From RHKX01 sp041393495 (GTDB taxonomy: Bacteria > Actinomycetota > Thermoleophilia > Solirubrobacterales > 70-9): DNA of 64,000 nucleotides. The notes under the pieces are model-generated. The model saw only the letters and a program-made list of their open reading frames with translations. It did not search any database and was not told where the DNA came from. The translations under genes and the position numbers were made by a program. Below, one piece after another: positions 15,802-24,889 of the stretch. How positions within the stretch are numbered: the first letter of the stretch is position 1; each line of letters starts with the position of its first letter. The stretch covers positions 1 to 64,000 of the forward strand of contig JAWKKA010000006.1 of the NCBI GenBank assembly GCA_041393495.1. Direction: 5' to 3'.

Positions 15802-18614
15802 GGTCGCGGCTCGGGGATCTCCGAGCCGAGCCAGTCGGAGTAGAACGCTTCGAGGTCCGGGACGAAGTCGTGAACGATCGGGTACCCGGGTGGCACCGCC
15901 TCGACCTCCAGCAGCGTCCAGGTATTGGGGCAGTAGTACTCGCGCAACTCGTTCCAGCGCGGATCGCCATGGAGCTTGGCCGGGTAGATCTCGCGGAACT
16001 CCTCGACCGTGTTGCGCACCCGAATGTGGGCGTGGAGCTTCCAGTTCTCGCGGAAGTCGCAGAACTCGTGGCCGCAATCGCATTTGACGATCCGGCTGCC
16101 ATCGAGCTTCTGGACGATGAAGAGATGCTCGCCGAACGGCAGGAGGATTCGATCCTTCCATGGCACGCGCCGCTGGAGGAGTCGCAAATAGGTGTGGAAG
16201 CGCTCAGCGTCCTTGAAGCCGGATTGGATCGCACGGAGTTCCTTGCCCGAGATCGTGCCGTCGGCGATCTCCCCGAGTGTCTCCTCGGTCACCTGAGTCG
16301 AACCGGTACGTGTCGCCGGCTCGGGCGAGATCGGCTCCTTCGCCCGCACGACCTCCTCGGCCAGCCCGAGGCGATCCCCCAGGAGCTGGCGCGAGATGTC
16401 CACCGTCGGCGTCTCGACCGGAAAATCGAAGTCCTCCGGCAGCCCCCAGAAGCTGCGGAAGCTACGGGCCCACTTCGACGACAGCCTCAGCGACTCCGCA
16501 TACATACGTTGCACCGGCTCGATGAACTCGCCGCACCCGTCCGCGTGCGCCAGAATCCGCTCGCGCTCGGAGCGCATCCACTCCGAGACCGGCTGCGAGC
16601 CGCGCGAGCGCTGCGCGCGTAGCTTCTCGCGCTGGCCGGCGCTCGCCACGACGTCGACGTTCCCATCCCTGGTGACAGCGCCGTAGATCGTGTGGGCGAG
16701 GCGCGGCAGCACGTAACCGCCGTCGAGGTCGGCCTGCACATCCTCGAGCTCGCGCTCGAGCGGATCGCCAAGCCCAGCACCGCCGCGGTAGACGGATAGG
16801 TAGAGATCGCCCTCCTCCATCTTCTCGGGCAGCGTGAGAGTACGCTGGTCGAAGTCGCGACGCCCGTCGACGAGCCGTTCCATCTCGGAGTTCTCAGGGT
16901 CGCCGTCGAAGGTGGGATAGGGCCCGGTCTCGGCGACGATCTCGCTCATGTTCGTCTCGCGGACGTTGTGTCGGTAGCCGGTTGCGCCCGGATAACCACC
17001 CCATAGCCCCGCCTGGATGAAGACCGGACCGTTGCCGAGGTTCTGGGTCTCGAAGAACGGCGTCTTCCAGGCATAACGGACCGCCTCCCACCCCGAGCCG
17101 CCGCGGCGGCGTCCCGGGCCAGCCGTGTTCGGCTTCACCTTGGCGCCGAGGAACAGGAACGGCTCGACGATCTCCCACATCTCGTAGTCGCCCATGTCGC
17201 CCTGCGGATTCCAGACCGCCGCGGCGTGATCGAGGCCATCGGAGAAGATCCGTCCACCGCCGCCGACGCAGGACACCGCGAAGTTCGTCGCCGAGGCCTG
17301 CTGGCCGTAGTGGTCGATGCCGCCGCCCTGGAAGGTGTTCGCCGAGAGCGCATAGGGCGACAGCACCTCCTCGATGAACCCGCGTGCCTGCAGACCGCGC
17401 GAGATCGACTTCAAGACGCCCGTGTAGCTCGGGATCAGGTAATGCCAGGCGAGGCCGGTCGACGCCTGCGGATTCTGGTGATTCGCCCACGATCCCGGCG
17501 GGAAGTTCGTTCGCAGACCGAAGTAGGCCCCGTCGTTGATCTTGTCGTTGCAGATCAGCGTCTGCGTGAGGAGCACCCAGAGCGCGCCCTGCATCGCCGA
17601 AGGTGTGCAGTTGGCGGAGTGATAGCCCCAGCTGGAGGCACCCTCGTAGTCGAGCTCGAGCGTCGCGTCCGCGGCAACTCGCAACTCGACCGGCGCGTGC
17701 ATCATCGTGTCCTTGCGCGCATGGGCCGGCAACATCTCCTCCTCGGCGAGGGTGAACTCGGAGAACGACGGCGCACGGTACGTGCCCGGGATCAGCATCT
17801 CGCGCACCCGCGACTTGAACGACCGCCGGCCGTCCTCGATCACCTCGCAGCAGAAACGCCGGAACTCCCCGGCCCCGATGTCGGCGACGATCCGCTCGAC
17901 CGTCGATCGCACCATGTGACAACCCGCGACACGGGTGCGCTCGTCGAGCATCCAGTAGCGGGGCGTACGGGTTCCCTTGGCTGCGGCGAGCACGTGATCG
18001 CGGAAGAGCTCGTCGTTGGCACCGACCTTCCGCGCCGGGATGTCGATCCCGTCCTCGAAGCGCGAGATCGGACCGAGCGGGACACTTCCCGGCGTGCGGG
18101 CGCCGATCTCGATCTCGTGAGTGACCCCTCCGGCCCAGCCGATCAGCTCGCCTTCGTGGAAGATCGGCACGATCGTCTGGACGTCGGCGTTGTGGACGTC
18201 ACCGACCATCGCGTCGTTGTTGCAGAAGATGTCGCCGGGGCGAATTCCCGGGTTCTCCTCGTAGCCCTGGCGGATCATGTACTTGATCGCATCGGACATC
18301 GTGTGGACGTGGACGATGATGCCGGTCGAGAGCGCGACCGAGTCGCCCTCCGGCGTATAGAACGCGAAACAGAGCTCACCCAGCTCCTTGACGATCGGGC
18401 TCGCCGATATGTTCACCGCGGTCTCTCGGGCGGTCACGAGGCCGCCGCGCAGCCGCGAGAAGATCTTCTCGTAGAGGATCGGATCCGAGTCCTTCATCTC
18501 GAGCGAACCGGTGAGTCCGCCATAGGCGCCGGTTCGTAGGAAGAGCTCCTCGGAGTCGAGCAGGCGCTCGTGCAGCGAGGCCGTTACCACAGGTGCTGTC
18601 ATCGCGTCGGGCAT
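15798..18614 (-). CDS. Acetone-carboxylase-like alpha-gamma fusion (hydantoinase B family)
   Basis: Residues 1-780 match the HyuB/acetone carboxylase alpha subunit (CNNDAMVGDVHNADVQTIVP, then IGWAGGVTHEIEIG). Residues 795-938 match the small gamma subunit AcxC: RRVPWKDRILLPFGEHLFIV, the zinc-type cluster KCDCGHEFCDF (Cys 845, 847, 852), REYYCPNTWTLLEVEAVPPG and a terminal DLEAFYSDWLG. In characterised acetone carboxylase these are separate chains of an (alpha-beta-gamma)2 complex making acetoacetate from acetone and bicarbonate with ATP. The ATG at 18614 has GAGGAG 6-11 bases upstream. It follows the beta subunit by 13 bases and overlaps the FAD oxidase. Ketone specificity is not readable; a lactam or hydantoin substrate is an alternative. 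Confidence 0.85.
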   Translation of the reverse strand: MPDAMTAPVVTASLHERLLDSEELFLRTGAYGGLTGSLEMKDSDPILYEKIFSRLRGGLVTARETAVNISASPIVKELGELCFAFYTPEGDSVALSTGIIVHVHTMSDAIKYMIRQGYEENPGIRPGDIFCNNDAMVGDVHNADVQTIVPIFHEGELIGWAGGVTHEIEIGARTPGSVPLGPISRFEDGIDIPARKVGANDELFRDHVLAAAKGTRTPRYWMLDERTRVAGCHMVRSTVERIVADIGAGEFRRFCCEVIEDGRRSFKSRVREMLIPGTYRAPSFSEFTLAEEEMLPAHARKDTMMHAPVELRVAADATLELDYEGASSWGYHSANCTPSAMQGALWVLLTQTLICNDKINDGAYFGLRTNFPPGSWANHQNPQASTGLAWHYLIPSYTGVLKSISRGLQARGFIEEVLSPYALSANTFQGGGIDHYGQQASATNFAVSCVGGGGRIFSDGLDHAAAVWNPQGDMGDYEMWEIVEPFLFLGAKVKPNTAGPGRRRGGSGWEAVRYAWKTPFFETQNLGNGPVFIQAGLWGGYPGATGYRHNVRETNMSEIVAETGPYPTFDGDPENSEMERLVDGRRDFDQRTLTLPEKMEEGDLYLSVYRGGAGLGDPLERELEDVQADLDGGYVLPRLAHTIYGAVTRDGNVDVVASAGQREKLRAQRSRGSQPVSEWMRSERERILAHADGCGEFIEPVQRMYAESLRLSSKWARSFRSFWGLPEDFDFPVETPTVDISRQLLGDRLGLAEEVVRAKEPISPEPATRTGSTQVTEETLGEIADGTISGKELRAIQSGFKDAERFHTYLRLLQRRVPWKDRILLPFGEHLFIVQKLDGSRIVKCDCGHEFCDFRENWKLHAHIRVRNTVEEFREIYPAKLHGDPRWNELREYYCPNTWTLLEVEAVPPGYPIVHDFVPDLEAFYSDWLGSEIPEPRP

Positions 18615-18627
18615 CGCTTCTCCTCGG

Positions 18628-20755
18628 TCAACGCAGGTGGAAGATCCGGTTGGGGTCGAGCCGCGCCGAGCGGTTCGGCGGGATCACGAACGTGCTGGAC
18701 GAAGCCTCGACGATCCCGGGCCCTTCGATCTCGACTCCGGCACGCAGCGTCTCCTGGTCGTAGACCGGCGTCTCGACGAACCCGTCGGTCCACCACACGC
18801 GCCGCGTCTCCTTGGGCTCGGCCTGCTTCGGTCCCTCGTCTTCGACCGGCAGGGTCGGCTTCTCGACGGGGGTCGATCCGGTGACGATCGCGGAGGTGAT
18901 CGTGTAGCCGAGCTCAGGCGAGCGAGCGGACTTCGCGTAGATCTTCCCGTACGCTGTCTCGAAGGCCTCGATGGTGGCGGCGACGCCGTCCGGTCCCTCC
19001 CCGCCGGCCGCGACCTCGATGTCGTTCAGCTGCCCGGCGTACTGCATGCGCACGAGGAGCTTGCGGTCGATCTGATCGGGCCCGACGCCTGCCTTCGCGA
19101 ACTCATCATCGACCCGACACCGCAGCTCCCCCCAGGCCTCATCGAGCTCGGCGGCGACACGCGCGCACTCACGACGCGACGCACCGGCCTGCAGGTTGAT
19201 GTCGGTCGTCATGTCGTAGCGGTACTCGTAATCGGCGCAGGCGCAGCCGTAGGCCGAAAAGCCCGCCGCCCAGGTTGGAACGAGGATGTCCGCGTAGGGA
19301 ACGCCGTCGGTATAGCCCGCGACGTGGAGCGGCCCGCCGCCGCCATAGCAGAAGAGCGTGTAGTCGACGGGTGCATATCCCTTTCCGAGCACCTTCGCGA
19401 GAGCGGCGAAGCGCAGGTTCTCCTCGAAGAGCTCGACGATGCCGGCCGCGGCCTCCTCGACGCCGAGCCCCAGCGGGTCAGCGACCTGCCGGCGCACCTC
19501 GACCTCGGCCCGATCGATGTCGAGCTCCACCTGCCCACCCAGGAAGTAGTCGGGGTTGAGTCGACCGAGGACGAGGTTCAGGTCGGTCACGGACACCGTC
19601 TCGACACCACCCTCGGGCCAGCTGACACCGATCCGCGCGCCTGCCGAGTCGGGGCCGATCGCCGGCCGGTTCGAGTTCGGGTCGATTCTTACGAAGGAGC
19701 CGGTGCCGGCGCCGATCGACTCGATCTCGACCATCGGCAGGTTCAGGAGGAAACGGCCGATCTCCGGCGTCTGGTCGATGTTGACCGTGCCGTCGGTCAT
19801 CAGCGCCAGATCGAAGCTCGTGCCGCCGATATCCGAGCAGACGACGTTCTCGATGCCGAGCTCGCGGGCGAGGTAGCGGGCGCCGACGACACCGCCGATC
19901 GGGCCGGAGACGAGAGTACGTGCGAGCTCCCTGGCCTCGGTCGAGATCGTGCCGCCGTGCGAGGCCATGACGCGCAGCTCGAACGGCGCGCCCGCTGTGA
20001 CCGTCGCGTCGCGGACCTGGGCGAGCTGACCGCGCGAGGGTCAGCAGCATAGCCTCGATCAGGGTCGAGTTGAGCCGCGGGAAGTCACGGCGGGTCAGGT
20101 AAAGCTCTGTCGACAGGAAGACCGGTACCTCGCCGTTGAGGCCGCGCTCATCCTTGATTCGGGCGACGATCTCGCCGACTCGCTGCTCGTGGGCAGGGTT
20201 GCGGTAGCTGTGCAGCAAGCAGACGACGATGGCCTCGACCTCCTGGTTGAGCAGCTCGGCGGCCGCCTTCTCGACTTCGTGCTCGTAGAGCGGGATGGCC
20301 TCGTCGCCGAAGATGTCGATCCGCCCGCGCACGCCCCGCATCCGCTCGAGCGGGACGAGCGGCTCGTTGTGGTGGTGGGTGATGACGTGCAGCTGGTCCG
20401 AATAGGACATGCCGAGCCAGGTCTGAACCCCGCGCTCGAAGCGGAAGTAGTCCTCGAGCCCGCCGGAGACGATGCAGCCGACGCGCTTGCCCTTGCGCTC
20501 GAGCAGGCGATTGAGCATCGCCGTGCCGGAGTAGACGCCTGAAACGATGCCCGGAAACGCCTCCTCGGGCGTCGTGTTCCAGTACTCGAGCGCGTCCCGC
20601 GAGCTCGCCATGAAGCCCTGAGCCTCCTCGTGTGGCGTCGTCTGCGCCTTGCCGACCACGAACTCACCCATGCGGTCGACGATGAACGTGTCGGTCATCG
20701 TTCCGCCGGCGTCGATCGCCAGTACTCGCGCTTGGTGTTCTCGTGTCTCGCTCAA
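18628..20755 (-). pseudogene. Acetone-carboxylase-like beta subunit (hydantoinase A family), one frameshift
   Basis: The N-terminal part holds the first phosphate-binding loop (VLAIDAGGTMTDTFIVD) and acetone-carboxylase-like PLVPLERMRGVRGRIDIFG. The second part continues from PFELRVMASHGGTIS with VCSDIGGTSFDLALM, the second ATP-binding motif. The two are in different frames, joined near 20029-20040, where LNSTLIEAMLLTLAR should run into QLAQVRDATVTAG; the length is consistent with one extra base or two missing. If the shift is an artefact the intact protein is about 709 residues, the normal size of AcxA. The TTG start lies 12 bases from an ATTATATATAAT palindrome. Confidence 0.8.
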
Positions 20756-20767
20756 TCGTCTGGATGC

Positions 20768-20779
20768 ATTATATATAAT
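20768..20779. promoter_or_regulatory. GntR operator candidate, site 1
   Basis: ATTAT-AT-ATAAT is a perfect 12-bp palindrome just upstream of the carboxylase beta gene, in the 71-base gap after the CoA transferase. The same half-sites occur at 29254-29265 in front of the GntR gene. Such AT-rich sequence is rare in this genome. Confidence 0.65.
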
Positions 20780-20826
20780 CGATAAACCGCTGTCGGATGC
20801 TCCCCTACCGCCTCGAGCGCCGTTCC

Positions 20827-22059
20827 TCAGCCCGCCATGACCCGTGTTGGCTCGCCCGCCGCGCCCGACTTCACCAGTGCGTCGATGTCGTCCTCCCCGT
20901 ACCCGAGCTCGCCGAGTACCTCGGCCGTGTGCTCGCCGAGAAGCGGCGCTGCGCCGCGGATCTCGAGCGGCGTGCGGATGAGCGCGAATGGCAGCCCGAA
21001 CTGCCAGACCGTTCCGGCGGCCGGGTGCTCGAGCTCCACGAGCGTCTCGTTCGCGAGCGTGTCCTCATCGAAGAAGAGGTCCTCCTCACGGTTGATCGGC
21101 CCGCAGGGAACGCCGGCGGCCTCCAACCGCGCGGCCAGATCAGCCGACGGAATGCCGGCCACCGCAGCCGCGACTTCCTCCATCAGCTCGACCTGGTGTT
21201 CAGCCCGGCCCGAGTTGGTCGCGAAACGCTCGTCGGCGCCCAGATCGGCCAGGTCGAGCGCCTTGCAGAGGCCGTGCCAGGAACGGTCGGTGACGACCGC
21301 GATGATCACCCAGCCGTCGGCGACCTCGAACGCACCGTACGGGGCGACATCCACCGAGGCCGGCAGCTCGACCTCGTCGCCGGCAGCGGAGATCATGCGA
21401 TAGCTCTGCGCGGCGAGCATCGCCTCGAAGAGGCTCACCTCGACACGCTGGCCTCGCCCGTCCCGCCCGCGGGCGATGAGCGCGCCGAGGATCGCCTGCA
21501 CCGCCAGCTGTGCCGCGAAGCAGTCGGCGATCGTCAGGACGATCCCGGTCGGCGGACCGCCGCGTCCCTGCCGGAACATGACGCCGGAGGCGGCCTGAAG
21601 GATCAGATCGAGCGCCGGGCGATCTTTGTGCGGGCCGCGCCGGCCGAACCCGGCGATCGAGCAGTACACCAGCTTCGAGTTCAGCTCCTCGAGGCTCACG
21701 GAGTCGATCCCGAGCCGCTCCGCGACGCCGGGGCGGAAGTTCTCGACGACCACATCGGCGTCCTCACACAACCGCAGCGCCGCGGCCCGGCCCGCGTCTT
21801 CCTTCAGGTCGAGCACGATCGAGCGCTTGCCCCGGTTGATGGCCATGAAGTTCATGGCCTCGCCGCCAAGCCACGGCGGCCCGAAGTGACGCGCTTCGTC
21901 ACCCGCGGGCGATTCGACCTTGACGACATCGGCACCCATGTCGGCGAGCGTCATCGTGCAGAGCGGGCCCGCAAATACGCGGGAGAAGTCGACGACCCGC
22001 ATCCCGCGCAGCGGCGCGGGCTCCGCCCCCGGATCGCGCCGTGGTGGCATGGGCCTCAT
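20827..22059 (-). CDS. CaiB/BaiF (family III) CoA transferase
   Basis: The 410-residue protein shows the family III pattern: MRVVDFSRVFAGPLCTMTLA, VVKVESPAGDEAR, VVVENFRPGVAERLG, and the conserved Asp in KDRPALDLILQAASG that forms the acyl-anhydride. It would move CoA between carboxylic acids. As the last gene of the transporter operon and next to the carboxylase genes, it is well placed to activate the acid they produce. The ATG at 22059 overlaps the stop of the upstream hydrolase gene (ATGA). Confidence 0.9.
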   Translation of the reverse strand: MRPMPPRRDPGAEPAPLRGMRVVDFSRVFAGPLCTMTLADMGADVVKVESPAGDEARHFGPPWLGGEAMNFMAINRGKRSIVLDLKEDAGRAAALRLCEDADVVVENFRPGVAERLGIDSVSLEELNSKLVYCSIAGFGRRGPHKDRPALDLILQAASGVMFRQGRGGPPTGIVLTIADCFAAQLAVQAILGALIARGRDGRGQRVEVSLFEAMLAAQSYRMISAAGDEVELPASVDVAPYGAFEVADGWVIIAVVTDRSWHGLCKALDLADLGADERFATNSGRAEHQVELMEEVAAAVAGIPSADLAARLEAAGVPCGPINREEDLFFDEDTLANETLVELEHPAAGTVWQFGLPFALIRTPLEIRGAAPLLGEHTAEVLGELGYGEDDIDALVKSGAAGEPTRVMAG

Positions 22060-22808
22060 GACGCGACCCTCTCGGTCTCGTAGGCGCGAGCGGCCCCCAC
22101 CAGCGCGGCGTACAGCCGGGCCTGCAGCGCCTCATCGCCGATCATGTGCTCGGGATGCCATAAGACGCCGAGGCAGAAGCCGCCACCATCCTCAGGCTCG
22201 AGCGCCTCGACGATGCCGTCGTCCGCTCGCGCAGTGACCCGCAGGCCGGCGGCGATCCGGTCTGGCGCCTGATGGTGCAGGCACAGCACCTCGAGGCGAT
22301 CGGTTTCGAGCGCATCGCACACCCGCGAGCCCTCGGCGAGCGCCAGCTCGTGGCGGCGGACGCCCTTGAAGGTTCCCTCGTCCTTCGCGGGCACCCCGGT
22401 GTGTTCGGCCTCCCGCTCGAGCGTCCCGCCGAGCGCGACGTTCAGCATCTGCATCCCGCGGCAGACGCCGAGGAGCGGCAGCCCGCGATCGATCGCGCCG
22501 CGCACCAGGGCGGCCTCGAACGTGTCGCGGGGATGATCGGGAGCTTGGATCGGGCCCCAGTCACCACCGTAGAAGCCGGGTGCGACGTCGATCCCACCGG
22601 GCAGCATGATGCCGCTGACACGGTCGAGGTAGCGCTCGGCGGCCTCCTCCTCGACGCCCTCGACGGCGGGCAGGAGCACCGCGTCCGCGCCGACCCGTTC
22701 GAGCATCCGCACGTAGGCGCGCCCGACGTAGTAAGCATCGAGGTGACCCTCGGGGATCGGGACGGCGGTCGAACCCGTACTGACACCGATGAGCGGACGG
22801 TCAGCCAT
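22056..22808 (-). CDS. Gamma-glutamyl-gamma-aminobutyrate hydrolase-type class I amidotransferase (PuuD-like)
   Basis: The 250-residue protein has the class I glutamine amidotransferase triad: GVCRGMQMLNV (nucleophile Cys near 115) and LWHPEHM (His and Glu near 217-219), with the family's GGIDVAPGFYGG segment. PuuD-type enzymes cut gamma-glutamyl amides formed in the glutamylated putrescine pathway. The glutamine-synthetase-like gene of this operon would supply such substrates. It overlaps the cupin gene by 8 bases and the CoA transferase by 4. Confidence 0.88.
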   Translation of the reverse strand: MADRPLIGVSTGSTAVPIPEGHLDAYYVGRAYVRMLERVGADAVLLPAVEGVEEEAAERYLDRVSGIMLPGGIDVAPGFYGGDWGPIQAPDHPRDTFEAALVRGAIDRGLPLLGVCRGMQMLNVALGGTLEREAEHTGVPAKDEGTFKGVRRHELALAEGSRVCDALETDRLEVLCLHHQAPDRIAAGLRVTARADDGIVEALEPEDGGGFCLGVLWHPEHMIGDEALQARLYAALVGAARAYETERVAS

Positions 22809-23163
22809 CGGCGTGCTCCCAGTCGACCGGATAGGTCGCGAAAAAGACCTGGCAGCGACCGACGAAGCGGTAGGTCACCGCATTGCCGCGAGGTAGGTAG
22901 ATGACGTCGCCGGTCCGCCCGCGGGCGCTGCCACCGTCGTAGTCGACGGCGACGTCGCCGTCGATCACGTAGAGCACCTCGTCGTAGTCCATCTCCCATT
23001 CGAACGTGATGTCTTCGAAGCGCGCCAACCCGGCGCCGAGCGTGCGCGAGTGATCGGCGCCGATCAAGGTGCGGGTGGCCGCCTCGCCTTCGAGCCCCAG
23101 CGATTCCCATCCGACTTCGCTCGGCGAGCGCGCAAGCGGCGACAACGTCTCATCCGCCCTCAT
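22801..23163 (-). CDS. Small cupin (EutQ-like)
   Basis: The 120-residue single cupin domain shows MDYDEVLYVIDGDVAVDYDG and GDVIYLPRGNAVTYRF, the two cupin motifs, but with few of the usual metal-binding His residues (Glu and Asp in the first motif, none obvious in the second). It may bind a ligand rather than catalyse, or act as a sensor. Its start overlaps the PotC-like stop (ATGA at 23160-23163), placing it within the amine operon. EutQ-like and ureidoglycine-type cupins are the nearest types I recognise. Confidence 0.7.
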   Translation of the reverse strand: MRADETLSPLARSPSEVGWESLGLEGEAATRTLIGADHSRTLGAGLARFEDITFEWEMDYDEVLYVIDGDVAVDYDGGSARGRTGDVIYLPRGNAVTYRFVGRCQVFFATYPVDWEHADG

Positions 23164-23960
23164 GAGGGCCTCCGCGTGCGCTGGATGTGCAGGCCGATGA
23201 GGCCGGCGATGATGATCGGCGTCAGCGAGATCACGAGCGAGACCGTCGCCAGCGCGTTCACCGTCGGCGTCAGGCCGGTGCGAAGCATCGAGTAGATGAG
23301 GACGGGGACGGTGTTCTCGGTCCCGGTCAGGAAGAAGGTGATCGGGATCTCGTCGAAAGACAAGGTGAACGCGATCACAGCGGCGCCCAGCAGCGTCAAC
23401 TTCAGGTTCGGCAGCACCGCTGAGACGAACGCCCGCAACTCGGACGCTCCCAGGTCCATCGCCGATCGTTCGATGTTGATACCGAGCCCCTGCAGTCGTG
23501 CGAAGACGGTGGTGAAGAACACCGCGATCAGGAACGTGATGTGGCCGAGGATGATCGTCATCGCTGAGAGTGGGGTATTCGCCTGATCGAACATCGTCGC
23601 CAGCGCGATGCCGGTAACGATCCCGGGCACGACGAGTGGCATCAGGATCACGCGCTGCAGCATCCGCTTGCCCGGGAACGTGAAGCGGTGCGCCGCGTAA
23701 GCGAGGAGCGTGCCGATCACGCCCGCCACCAGGGTCGAGATCAGCGCGACACGCAGCGAGAGGAGGAACGCCTCACGGATTCGCTCGCTGTTGGCGAGCT
23801 CGCCGTACCAGTCGAGGGTGACGCCCTGGAGCGGCCACACGCTGATCTCGGAGGTGTTGAACGAGAACAGCACGACCAGCACGATTGGCGCATAGATGAA
23901 CACGAACGCGAGTACCGAGAACGCGCGCAGGGCGAATATCCGGGGCGCCGCTGAGCTCAT
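23160..23960 (-). CDS. Polyamine-type ABC transporter permease (PotC-like)
   Basis: The 266-residue membrane protein has six predicted helices and the EAA loop contacting the ATPase (AMDLGASELRAFVSAVLPN near residue 180). Its N-terminus (LVVLFSFNTSEISVWPLQGV) is characteristic of PotC/PotI permeases. It overlaps the PotB-like gene as TGATG at 23958-23962, implying coupled translation. It forms the channel together with the PotB-like subunit. Confidence 0.92.
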   Translation of the reverse strand: MSSAAPRIFALRAFSVLAFVFIYAPIVLVVLFSFNTSEISVWPLQGVTLDWYGELANSERIREAFLLSLRVALISTLVAGVIGTLLAYAAHRFTFPGKRMLQRVILMPLVVPGIVTGIALATMFDQANTPLSAMTIILGHITFLIAVFFTTVFARLQGLGINIERSAMDLGASELRAFVSAVLPNLKLTLLGAAVIAFTLSFDEIPITFFLTGTENTVPVLIYSMLRTGLTPTVNALATVSLVISLTPIIIAGLIGLHIQRTRRPS

Positions 23961-24889
23961 CAGTAGATCCTCACGTCTTCCACTCGACGCCAGCGCTCGA
24001 GGAATCCGACCGCCGCCAGCACGACGACCAGCAGCACGAGTGCGAGCGCGGCGCCGAACGGATAGTTGAAGGTGGTCCCGAACTGGTTCTGGATCAGGTT
24101 CCCGAAGAGCTGTCCGTCGGGCCCGCCGACCAACCCGGGCGCGATGTAGTCGCCGAATGCGAGCGGGAAGACGAGCATGACCCCGGCCGCGATACCGGGC
24201 TTCGTGAGCGGCAGGGTGACCCGCGAGAAGCGCCGCCACGGCGTGGCGTAGAGGTCGGAGGCCGCGCGTAGATGGGAACGGTCGATGCCCTCCAGCGCCG
24301 CGAACAGCGACACGAACATGAAGGGTAGGTAGACGTAGGTCATCGTCAGGACCAGTGCCGTCGGGGAGAACAGGAGGAACGAGAGCGGCTCGTCGATCAG
24401 CCCGATGCCGGTCAGGCCGCTGTTCACCAGACCGTCCTCGCCCAGCATCAGCCGCCAGGAGTAGAGGCGGACGATGTAGGAGACCCACATCGGAACGACG
24501 ATCAGAAAGACGAAGATGTACTTCCGCTTCACGTAGAAGGCGGCGTAGTAGGCGAGTGGCAGAGCAATCAGGAAGGTGAGAGTGGTGACCGCGAGCGCGA
24601 TCCCAAGCGTGCGCAGGAACACGGTGCGCACCACATCGTCGGTGAACACCCGCTCGAGGCTCGACAAGTCGAACGCCGGGATCAGCTCGACCATGTCGGT
24701 CGTATAGAAGCTGTAGACGAGGATCCCGCCGTAAGGGATCAGGATGAAGAGGACCAGCCAGCCGATCCCGGGCCCGGCGAAGATCGAAAGCGGTCCCAGC
24801 CGTCGCACCCAATCCGGTCGACGGCCCACCACCGGAGTCTCCGGATCCGCCTGCGGGGCGTCCGCGCTCGGCTCGAGCGTCGCCGTCAT
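23960..24889 (-). CDS. Polyamine-type ABC transporter permease (PotB-like)
   Basis: The 309-residue protein begins with a 30-residue cytoplasmic tail, then six membrane helices, with the EAA loop AASDLYATPWRRFSRVTLPL near residue 215. Arrangement and the LVLFILIPYGGILVYSFYTT first helix fit PotB/PotH. It overlaps the ATPase gene by 4 bases and the PotC-like gene by one base. Confidence 0.92.
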   Translation of the reverse strand: MTATLEPSADAPQADPETPVVGRRPDWVRRLGPLSIFAGPGIGWLVLFILIPYGGILVYSFYTTDMVELIPAFDLSSLERVFTDDVVRTVFLRTLGIALAVTTLTFLIALPLAYYAAFYVKRKYIFVFLIVVPMWVSYIVRLYSWRLMLGEDGLVNSGLTGIGLIDEPLSFLLFSPTALVLTMTYVYLPFMFVSLFAALEGIDRSHLRAASDLYATPWRRFSRVTLPLTKPGIAAGVMLVFPLAFGDYIAPGLVGGPDGQLFGNLIQNQFGTTFNYPFGAALALVLLVVVLAAVGFLERWRRVEDVRIY

